This document shows, in pieces, positions 40,036 to 46,110 of a DNA stretch of 46,110 nt (positions are counted from its first letter, which is position 1; every line of letters starts with the position of its first letter). The DNA lies in assembly GCA_040385825.1 (NCBI GenBank), contig JAZKGQ010000019.1, positions 1-46,110 on the forward strand. Reading direction: 5' to 3'. The position numbers and the translations under genes are program-made. A model generated the notes under the pieces. That model had not been told where the DNA came from. It did not search any database and was given only the letters and a program-made list of their open reading frames with translations. Origin of the DNA: JANNNF01 sp040385825. GTDB taxonomy: Bacteria; Pseudomonadota; Alphaproteobacteria; Rhodobacterales; Rhodobacteraceae.

Positions 40036-43000
40036 TCAACCAAGCGCCGCGTCACAGCGGGCGCAGGTGTGCGGGTGTTTGTGGCTGCCCACGTCAGGCA
40101 GGATTTGCCAGCACCGCTGGCATTTCTGGCCAGTGGCATGGGCGAAGACCACGCTCAGGCCAGGCACGTCGGGCAGGTGGAAACCGTCCATCGACGCGGC
40201 AGTCAACGTCAGGCCAGAGGTGATGCAAAGGTCCGCGAAATCAACCGACTGCAGGGTGTGCAGCAGGCTTGCATCCGTCACATGAACGATGGGTGCGGCC
40301 TCAAGGCTGGCGCCGATCACCTTTGCGGTGCGCTGCACCTCCAAAGCGCCTGTCACCACCCGGCGGGCGGCGCGGATGGCCTCCCACTTGGTCGCCAGTT
40401 CAGGATTAAACCACTCCTTCGGCGTGTCCGGCATGTCGGTCAGGTGGATCGAAGACCCCTCGCCGGGGTGACGGCAGAGCCAGACTTCCTCCATCGTGAA
40501 CACGAGGATCGGGGCGAGCCAGGTTGTCAGGCGGTGGAACAGGATGTCCAGCACCGTACGCGCGGCGCGGCGGCGGAGCGACGTGGTGGCGTCGCAATAA
40601 AGCGCGTCCTTGCGGATGTCGAAGTAGACCGACGACAGGTCCGTTGTCGCAAAGGCGAACAGTTTCTGGAACACGCCCTGGAAGTCATAGGCCGCATAGC
40701 CGCTGCGGACCTCGGCGTCGAGTTCGGCCACCCGGTGCAGCACCCATTTTTCCAGTTCGGGCATGTCGGCGGCATCGACCTTTTCGGCGTCGGTAAAGCC
40801 CGAAAGGTTGCCCAGCAAAAACCGCAATGTATTGCGCAGGCGGCGATAGCTGTCGGCGGCCCCTTTCAGGATTTCCTTGCCGATGCGCAGATCTGCCGTG
40901 TAGTCGGATTGCGCGACCCAGAGGCGCAGGATATCAGCGCCGTATTCGTCGATCACCGTCTGGGGGGCGGTGGTATTGCCAAGCGACTTGGACATTTTCA
41001 TGCCCTTTTCGTCCAGCGTGAAACCGTGGGTCAGCACGCCCCGGTACGGCGCCCGGCCCTTGGTGCCGCAAGATTGCAGCATGGACGAATGGAACCAGCC
41101 GCGATGCTGGTCGGTGCCCTCAAGATACAGGTCGGCGAGGCCGTCACTGGTGCCATCGGGGCGGTCGCGTAGGACGAAGGCGTGGGTGGAGCCAGAGTCG
41201 AACCACACGTCGAGCACGTCATCGACCTTGTTGTAATCCTCCGGATTGACGATGCCTTGCAGCATCTTTTCCTTGAACCCTTGCACAAACCAGACATCGG
41301 CGCTGTCCGCCTCGAACGCCGCGACGATGCGGGAGTTCACCTCGGCGTTGCGCAGCAGGAAGTCCGGGTCGGTCGGTTTCGCGCCCTTTTTGGTGAAGCA
41401 GGTCAGCGGCACACCCCATGCGCGCTGGCGCGACAGCACCCAGTCGGGGCGGGCCTCGATCATCGAATGCAGGCGGTTGCGGCCGGTTTGCGGGGTCCAT
41501 TCGACCAGTTGGTTGATCGAGGTCAGCGCGCGGCTGCGGATGGTGTTGCCCCAGGTAGACAACCCGTCATCCAGCGGTTTGTCGATGGCGACAAACCATT
41601 GCGGCGTGTTGCGGTAGATCACCGGGGCTTTGGACCGCCACGAATGGGGGTAGCTGTGCTTCAGCTTGCCCTTGGCAAACAGCGCGCCTTGCGCGGCGAG
41701 GGCCTTGATATTGCTGACGTTGGCCGGGCCTTCCTTGCCCTCCGCCGTGATGATCGCCTGCCCGCCGAACAGGGGCAAGTCGGCGCGATAGGTGCCGTCC
41801 GCCTCGACGTTATAGGTCATCGGCAGGTGGAACTTGAGGCCCATCTGATAGTCGTCGTCGCCATGGCTCGGCGCGGTGTGGACAAAGCCAGTGCCCGCGT
41901 CATCGGTGACGTGATCGCCGGGGAGGAGCGGAATGGGATAGTCCCATTCGCCGTTTCCGCCTGGGATGCCTGCGTAGGGGTGGGCGAGGGTAAGAGATTT
42001 TAGTTCTTCACTGCTAACGCGGCGCAACTCAGTCCAGTCTGTTACTTTTGCGCTGTTAAACACCTCTTGCGCACGCGTGATCACGAGCAACATCTTCTCG
42101 CCCACTTTCGCGGCGCTTCCATCAGCGATTTTGTCTACGCGATACAATCCATGCGGAAGGTCTGGATTGAAAGCCACAGCGCGATTCTGAGGGATCGTCC
42201 ACGGAGTTGTTGTCCAGATAACAACAACTGTATCCTCCAACTGGCGCATTGTTTCTATACGGGCGCGCTCTTCCTCCAAGTCCATGGTCTCACCATGGAC
42301 TTGGAGGAAGACTTGCCGTGCTTCAAACTGCTGTTGATACTGTTTGAAAGTAGGCTGCCCCACCACAGGAAACCGCACCCAAACCTGATGGCTCGTATGG
42401 TCGTGATACTCCACCTCCGCCTCGGCCAGTGCGGTCTTCTCCACCGGCGACCACATCACGGGCTTCGACCCCTGATACAAACTCCCGTTCATCACGAACT
42501 TCATGAACTCATCCGCGATCACCGCCTCGGCGTGGTAGTTCATCGTCAGGTACGGGTCGGCCCAGTTGCCGGTGACGCCGAGGCGTTTGAATTCCTCGCG
42601 CTGCACGTCGATCCAGCCTTCGGCGAATTTGCGGCATTCCTGACGGAAGGTGACGGTATCGACATCATCCTTGTTCAGGCCCTTCGCGCGATACTGTTCC
42701 TCGATCTTCCATTCAATCGGCAAGCCGTGGCAATCCCAGCCGGGCACATAGCGGGCATCGCGGCCCATCATCTGCTGGCTGCGCACCACCATGTCCTTCA
42801 GCACCTTGTTCAGCGCGTGTCCGATGTGCAGATGGCCGTTGGCGTAGGGGGGGCCGTCGTGCAGGGTGAAGGGCACCCGTCCTGCTTTCTCGCGCAACCG
42901 ATCATAGACGCCGATCTTTTCCCAGCGGGCCAGCCAGTCGGGTTCGCGCGCAGGCAACCCTGCGCGCATCGGAAAGTCGGTTTCGGGCAGGAACACGGTG

Positions 43001-43038
43001 TCGCGGTAGTCAGGGTTTGCGGGGGTATCGGCGCACAT
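40036..43038 (-). CDS. ileS: Isoleucyl-tRNA synthetase
   Basis: This 1000-residue class I synthetase has HIGH (71-74) in YANGHLHIGH, the IWTTTPWTIP start of the CP1 editing region (about 274-283), KMSKS (near residue 680) and the C-terminal zinc site CQRCWQ...CARC. It charges tRNA(Ile) and edits valine. Compared with homologues as I recall them, there is an extra segment of about 25 residues before IWTTTP. It contains a palindrome-encoded VFLQVHGETMDLEEE (243-257). The codons for about residues 233-346 are less GC-rich than the rest. The frame remains intact. The start ATG is at 43036-43038. Confidence 0.96.
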   Translation of the reverse strand: MCADTPANPDYRDTVFLPETDFPMRAGLPAREPDWLARWEKIGVYDRLREKAGRVPFTLHDGPPYANGHLHIGHALNKVLKDMVVRSQQMMGRDARYVPGWDCHGLPIEWKIEEQYRAKGLNKDDVDTVTFRQECRKFAEGWIDVQREEFKRLGVTGNWADPYLTMNYHAEAVIADEFMKFVMNGSLYQGSKPVMWSPVEKTALAEAEVEYHDHTSHQVWVRFPVVGQPTFKQYQQQFEARQVFLQVHGETMDLEEERARIETMRQLEDTVVVIWTTTPWTIPQNRAVAFNPDLPHGLYRVDKIADGSAAKVGEKMLLVITRAQEVFNSAKVTDWTELRRVSSEELKSLTLAHPYAGIPGGNGEWDYPIPLLPGDHVTDDAGTGFVHTAPSHGDDDYQMGLKFHLPMTYNVEADGTYRADLPLFGGQAIITAEGKEGPANVSNIKALAAQGALFAKGKLKHSYPHSWRSKAPVIYRNTPQWFVAIDKPLDDGLSTWGNTIRSRALTSINQLVEWTPQTGRNRLHSMIEARPDWVLSRQRAWGVPLTCFTKKGAKPTDPDFLLRNAEVNSRIVAAFEADSADVWFVQGFKEKMLQGIVNPEDYNKVDDVLDVWFDSGSTHAFVLRDRPDGTSDGLADLYLEGTDQHRGWFHSSMLQSCGTKGRAPYRGVLTHGFTLDEKGMKMSKSLGNTTAPQTVIDEYGADILRLWVAQSDYTADLRIGKEILKGAADSYRRLRNTLRFLLGNLSGFTDAEKVDAADMPELEKWVLHRVAELDAEVRSGYAAYDFQGVFQKLFAFATTDLSSVYFDIRKDALYCDATTSLRRRAARTVLDILFHRLTTWLAPILVFTMEEVWLCRHPGEGSSIHLTDMPDTPKEWFNPELATKWEAIRAARRVVTGALEVQRTAKVIGASLEAAPIVHVTDASLLHTLQSVDFADLCITSGLTLTAASMDGFHLPDVPGLSVVFAHATGQKCQRCWQILPDVGSHKHPHTCARCDAALG
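42269..42311. repeat. 19-bp perfect inverted repeat inside ileS
   Basis: TCTTCCTCCAAGTCCATGG (42269-42287) and CCATGGACTTGGAGGAAGA (42293-42311) are exact reverse complements with a 5-nt loop. It encodes residues 243-257 of IleS in frame. The surrounding DNA is less GC-rich than the flanks. Confidence 0.9.
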
Positions 43039-43063
43039 GTGGCGATCCTTGAAAATGGAGGGC

Positions 43064-43115
43064 AGAGGGCGCGCGGGCGCGCTGCTACTAGGGGATAGAG
43101 GGCGCGCGGGCGCGC
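43064..43115. repeat. 19-bp direct repeat upstream of ileS
   Basis: AGAGGGCGCGCGGGCGCGC occurs at 43064-43082 and 43097-43115, a period of 33 nt. Each unit is GC-rich and partly self-complementary. They lie in the 259-nt leader region of ileS, which otherwise holds no supported gene. They may be regulatory or replication-slippage copies. Confidence 0.75.
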
Positions 43116-43297
43116 CACGGCATGAAACTCCCGGCGACTGAACGGATCAGCGCGCCGGGCCGGTAATTCGCCGTATGATCATGCGGATCTGTGCCATGGG
43201 CGGGGTTATAGGGGCAAGGCGGGGCGTCGTCCAGCACCTGCGGGCTGGACAGGGGGCGTGGTTTGCCTAAGCTTTGGCGCAAACAAGCGGGGACGAT

Positions 43298-43666
43298 ATG
43301 AAAGAACCATCTGTCAATGTGCTGGGTCAGGCGCTGGAACCATGTTCCACCGCGCCGCTGACCGGGTTTTTCCGCAATGGCTGTTGCGATACCGGGCCGA
43401 CGGATGGCGGCGTGCATACGGTATGCGCGCTGATGACGGCCGAATTTCTGGCCCTGTCGAAATATCTGGGCAATGACCTATCGACCCCGCGCCCCGAATA
43501 CGGCTTTGCGGGGCTGAAACCCGGCGATCGCTGGTGCCTGTGTGCCGCGCGGTTCCTGCAGGCGCATGAGGAAGGGGCGGCCCCTCTGGTCCGGCTTCAG
43601 GCCACGCATATCCGCACGCTGAACGTGGTGCCGATCGAGGTGCTGCGCGACTACGCGGTCGACTGA
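43298..43666 (+). CDS. DUF2237 family protein
   Basis: This 122-residue protein has the conserved sequence GFFRNGCCDTGPTDGGVHTVCALMTAEFL, then LSKYLGNDLSTP, GLKPGDRWCLCAARFLQA and a C-terminal THIRTLNVVPIEVL. It is highly conserved across proteobacteria. Several Cys/Asp residues hint at metal binding, but the function is unknown. ATG 43298 is preceded by GGGGACG. It ends 15 nt before the convergent regulator gene. Confidence 0.9.
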   Translation: MKEPSVNVLGQALEPCSTAPLTGFFRNGCCDTGPTDGGVHTVCALMTAEFLALSKYLGNDLSTPRPEYGFAGLKPGDRWCLCAARFLQAHEEGAAPLVRLQATHIRTLNVVPIEVLRDYAVD

Positions 43667-43681
43667 ACCGACGAGTGGCGC

Positions 43682-44212
43682 TCAGGTCTGCCCCGCCGCG
43701 CGGACCAGCACGGGCTTTTCCACCGGCGCGACCGGGTCGGCAATCATGTCCTCGATGAACAGGCTGAGCAGTTGCGGCCGCCCCGTCACGCCGGCCTTGC
43801 GGTAGATCGCATTGGTCTGGGCCTTGACCGTGCCTTCGCTGGTGGCGCGCAGAACCGCGATCTCGGCGGTGGCCAGCCCCTTGATGGCAAACAGCGCCAC
43901 GTCCTGTTCCGCCGGGGTCAGGCCCCAATCGGCAAAGCGTTCCGCCAGCAGGTCCATGAAGGCCCCCTGCGCGCGGCGCAGCCGTTCCTGCGCCAGATTG
44001 CGTTCGCGCAAGGCCCGGTGCAGGGCCACGGCTCCCAGAACCGCCCCCAGGATCAGGCCAAGGGCGGCGCCCAGTTCCATCATCTCGCGCAGTTGCCAAC
44101 TGATCGGGGCGGCGCGCAGGCCAAGCACCGAGGCCACGATGTCCTGTATGAAGAACACCGCGCAGAACACCTGCACGATCAGCAAAAGAGCGATGAACCC
44201 GCGGCGGTTCAT
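43682..44212 (-). CDS. Membrane-anchored LuxR-type HTH protein
   Basis: This 176-residue protein has two membrane helices (about 6-24 and 46-66), a short coiled segment with many Arg/Glu residues (67-90), and a LuxR-like HTH from about 97: LTPAEQDVALFAIKGLATAEIAVLRATSEGTVKAQTNAIYRKAGVTGRPQLLSLFIED. It lacks a receiver or sensor-kinase domain, so it is a membrane-bound one-component type of regulator. It is the last gene of a leftward set starting with the two PepSY-like genes, with 33 nt to the nearest. Confidence 0.82.
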   Translation of the reverse strand: MNRRGFIALLLIVQVFCAVFFIQDIVASVLGLRAAPISWQLREMMELGAALGLILGAVLGAVALHRALRERNLAQERLRRAQGAFMDLLAERFADWGLTPAEQDVALFAIKGLATAEIAVLRATSEGTVKAQTNAIYRKAGVTGRPQLLSLFIEDMIADPVAPVEKPVLVRAAGQT

Positions 44213-44245
44213 GCGGCACCAGACCCGAGGGCGAAAGTGCGAGTT

Positions 44246-44671
44246 TCAGTCATCCTCACCCCCGCCACCGCTGTCACCACCACTGTCGCCCCCAGACTCA
44301 CCGTCGCTGCCTTTGCCGCTGTTGTCGTCATTCTCGTCGCGGTCCTCGTGACTTTCGCCGCTGTTGCCGTCCTCATCATCGCGGTCGTCGCCGATCAGCG
44401 CGCGGGCAATCGCATTGCCGTCATCGTCCAGCCAGATGTCGCGCAGGATTTCGCCGGATCCGGGGTTGAGAATGATCTCGCGCCGATAATCGCCGCGTTC
44501 GGCCACCACGCGGGCGCGGCCAAGCAAGGTGCGCGAGGCCGCAATCTCGACAAAGCCCTGCTTGCGCAACTGCCGGATCACCTTGTCCACCGGCGTCTCG
44601 GCAAAGCCGGGGCCTGCGGCCAGCAGGACGGCAACGCCCGCCGCTGCGGACAGGAACTTTCGTCGGTTCAT
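44246..44671 (-). CDS. Exported PepSY-like protein with acidic low-complexity tail
   Basis: This 141-residue protein begins MNRRKFLSAAAGVAVLLAAGPGFAE, a signal peptide. About residues 26-88 are a PepSY-like module (VIRQLRKQGFVEIAAS...RREIILNPGSGEILRDIWLDDDGN). From about 90 it is nearly all D, E, G, S and N. The ATG at 44669-44671 has AGGAG 7 nt upstream, better than ATG 44677. It lies 123 nt downstream of its larger paralogue. Location is the periplasm; function is unknown, possibly cation binding. Confidence 0.8.
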   Translation of the reverse strand: MNRRKFLSAAAGVAVLLAAGPGFAETPVDKVIRQLRKQGFVEIAASRTLLGRARVVAERGDYRREIILNPGSGEILRDIWLDDDGNAIARALIGDDRDDEDGNSGESHEDRDENDDNSGKGSDGESGGDSGGDSGGGGEDD

Positions 44672-44794
44672 CGTCATTCTCCTGCCGCGATCGGGCGGCG
44701 GCGTCGACCAGTATCAGGGATGGCCGGGGCACAGGCAAGCCCGCCCCGGCCCAAACCATTGCGCCGGGCCAGACGGCCCGACGCAATCGCGTGA

Positions 44795-45307
44795 TCAGTC
44801 GTCGTCTCCGTCGTGGCCGCCGTTGCCATTGTCACCGCCCCCCTGGCCGCCACCACCCTTGCCGCCGCCTTGGCCACCGCCACCATTGCCGCCGCCATGA
44901 TCGCCATTGCCATGATCGTCGTCGCCATCGTTGTCATGAGAACTGTTATCGTCGTTGTCGTCATTATGGTCAGGGCTGCCGTTGTCGTCGTTGCCGTGAT
45001 CCGACGAATTGCCGCCGCCGGTAAAGTCTTCGTCCCGGTCGCGGATCTGAACGCCGGGGCGGGTGTCGTCGCCCGCATCAACCAGTTGCACTTCACGCGA
45101 CAGCACAGTGCCGGTGGCCGCATCATAGATCGTCTCCAGCTTTTCGGTGCCCCGGATCGCCTCGACCTTGATCTGGGTCGGGCCGGTTTTCACCTCGACG
45201 CGGGTATAGCCTGCGGCAGTCATCTGGTCTGCCAGCTCCTGCGATGTCAGCGCAAGTGCGGCGCTGCCCGACAGCAGCAGGACGGCAAGGGGAAGGTAAA
45301 GTTTCAT
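44795..45307 (-). CDS. Exported PepSY-domain protein with Asp/Gly/His-rich tail
   Basis: This 170-residue protein has a signal peptide (MKLYLPLAVLLLSGSAALALT, about 1-19). Residues 20-80 form a PepSY-type module (SQELADQMTAAGYTRVEVKTGPTQIKVEAIRG...YDAATGTVLSREVQ). Residues 88-170 are low complexity, alternating D, N, H, S and G (DHNDDNDDN; GGGQGGGKGGGG). The tail has many Asp, Asn and His and would be strongly acidic and metal-chelating. The ATG at 45305-45307 follows AAAGGC. Confidence 0.82.
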   Translation of the reverse strand: MKLYLPLAVLLLSGSAALALTSQELADQMTAAGYTRVEVKTGPTQIKVEAIRGTEKLETIYDAATGTVLSREVQLVDAGDDTRPGVQIRDRDEDFTGGGNSSDHGNDDNGSPDHNDDNDDNSSHDNDGDDDHGNGDHGGGNGGGGQGGGKGGGGQGGGDNGNGGHDGDDD

Positions 45308-45655
45308 GGGGATGCCTTTCTGTGGCGAGTTGTTGAAAACGTATGTGACCCGGTTCGGGCCATGGTCAGAACATCAGTCCCGGTGGGCATCGCCTGCGGG
45401 GGCGTAACGGCCAAACTCTGCGGCGGAATGCAAATGGCGGGTCATGGTCTGTGTCCTTCGTTCGGGCAGCAGGCCATTGACGGCCGCTGCGGTTGCATCG
45501 CCAGATCAAGGCGACACGCCCACCAGACAGGCAGCGGTGGTGACTGCATATTGGCCGCAAGGCATAGCCGCCGGTCCATTGACCCAAACGGCAATGGGCA
45601 TAAACCGAAGTTTATGCGCGGGTTGTGCGATTGATCTTGCGGGCCGGAAACGCAA
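45308..45655. other. Intergenic region between trpB and the PepSY gene
   Basis: There are 348 nt between the trpB terminator and the PepSY gene. It contains one possible 23-codon gene (45374-45445) described separately. No other coding signal was recognised. It must hold the promoter of the PepSY-LuxR set. Confidence 0.4.
45374..45445 (-). CDS. Possible 23-residue small ORF
   Basis: A 24-codon frame encodes MTRHLHSAAEFGRYAPAGD and four more residues before TGA. Its ATG (45443-45445) has AAGGA 8 nt upstream, a good ribosome site. It lies 66 nt upstream of the PepSY gene on the same strand, so it could be a leader peptide or a small protein. There is no run of one amino acid to suggest attenuation. 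Confidence 0.35.
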   Translation of the reverse strand: MTRHLHSAAEFGRYAPAGDAHRD

Positions 45656-45684
45656 AAGGCCCCGTCCTTGCGGAACGGGGCCTT
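45656..45684 (-). terminator. Rho-independent terminator of trpB
   Basis: AAGGCCCCGT (45656-45665) and ACGGGGCCTT (45675-45684) form a 10-bp stem with a 9-nt loop. Read on the minus strand it ends in TTTT, 22 nt after the trpB stop. Confidence 0.85.
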
Positions 45685-45705
45685 CGGGCAGATCAGAACC
45701 AGACG

Positions 45706-46110
45706 TCAGACCTTCATGTCAAAGCCCAGATGCTTGGCCACGGTGAAGATGTCCTTGTCGCCCCGGCCACACATGTTCATCACGATGATATGGTCGGCCG
45801 GCAGGCCGGGCGCAATCTTCATCACATGGGCCAGCGCATGGCTGGGCTCCAGCGCCGGGATGATGCCTTCCAGCGCACAGGAAAGCTGGAACGCCTCCAG
45901 CGCCTCGGCGTCGGTGATGCTGACGTACTGCGCACGGCCAATGTCGTGCAGCCAGGCATGTTCGGGGCCGATGCCGGGGTAATCGAGGCCTGCGGAAATG
46001 GAGAAGCCTTCAAGGATCTGTCCATCCGGGTCTTGCAGCAGATAGGTGCGGTTGCCGTGCAGCACGCCGGGGCGACCGCCGGTCAGGCTGGCGCAATGCT
46101 GCATGCGGTC
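45706..46110 (-). CDS. trpB: Tryptophan synthase beta chain, C-terminal part (cut by window edge)
   Basis: At least 134 residues of TrpB are present, ending in SISAGLDYPGIGPEHAWL, ALEPSHALAHV and MCGRGDKDIFTVAKHLG. The GRGDKD motif lies near the PLP-binding phosphate site of the fold-type II enzyme. TrpB condenses indole with serine. The 5' part continues beyond 46110, and the reading frame is open to the window edge. A strong terminator follows. Confidence 0.96.
   Translation of the reverse strand, partial: DRMQHCASLTGGRPGVLHGNRTYLLQDPDGQILEGFSISAGLDYPGIGPEHAWLHDIGRAQYVSITDAEALEAFQLSCALEGIIPALEPSHALAHVMKIAPGLPADHIIVMNMCGRGDKDIFTVAKHLGFDMKV

Noticed and set aside
43147..43197. 16-codon minus-strand frame in the ileS leader
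   Set aside because: No ribosome-binding site in front of its ATG and too short to judge by composition.
45366..45587. 73-codon minus-strand frame upstream of the PepSY gene
   Set aside because: Composition and lack of ribosome site argue against it; the shorter 45374-45445 frame in another phase is the better candidate.

Overview
The window looks like a chromosome segment of an alphaproteobacterium of the Rhodobacterales (Rhodobacteraceae/Paracoccaceae type). The evidence is a high-GC sequence (about 65% by eye), the ruvC-ruvA-ruvB / tolQRAB-pal-cpoB-tilS-ftsH gene order, a phosphatidylcholine synthase, two DUF1127 proteins, and close resemblance of nearly every protein to the Rhodobacter group. 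No rRNA, tRNA or CRISPR array was recognised. Most of the window is ordinary chromosomal core. Departures from that are the left edge, one gene inserted in the ruv operon, a patch inside ileS, and a small secreted-protein cluster near the right end.

Region 1-1000 is a breakpoint. It holds what looks like the end of an IS5-type element, about 180 nt of atypical AT-rich DNA, the last ~45 codons of rimO with no upstream part, and a ParDE-type toxin-antitoxin pair with a perfect palindromic operator. Region 1000-9400 has yebC, an SLC13 transporter with two RCK_C domains, an EamA permease, a YmdB phosphodiesterase, the divergent pair lhr-like helicase and pdeM (ligase-associated DNA repair), and a membrane LytTR regulator. 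Region 9600-12600 is a one-carbon folate cluster (fhs, chorismate mutase, folD), transcribed leftwards.

Region 12900-27900 is a long leftward run. It starts at ruvC-ruvA, then an unexpected GIY-YIG protein, then ruvB, two small uncharacterised genes, ybgC, the tol-pal cell-envelope genes, tilS, ftsH, a trans-aconitate methyltransferase-like gene and a MOSC protein. Only creA runs the other way. Region 28200-34200 has a DUF1127 gene, a small membrane protein, prmA, a geranylgeranyl-reductase-type flavoprotein, msrA and priA. Divergent from priA run the transaldolase-like fsa, a DUF484 gene, xerC and pcs.

Region 37400-46110 has a second EamA permease, an alkyltransferase (ogt) coupled to a LysR regulator, a second DUF1127 gene with a clear terminator, and ileS, which carries a palindromic in-frame insertion and an AT-rich patch. 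After these come a DUF2237 gene, a membrane-anchored LuxR-type regulator beside two exported PepSY-like proteins with very acidic low-complexity tails, and the 3' end of trpB, cut by the window edge.

A recurring feature is stop/start overlap of the form TTGA, with a TTG start, at four gene junctions. I found no clearly new multi-gene defence or mobile system. The best candidates for undescribed biology are the LuxR/PepSY-like cluster (43682-45445), the GIY-YIG gene inside the ruv operon, and the palindromic insertion in ileS.
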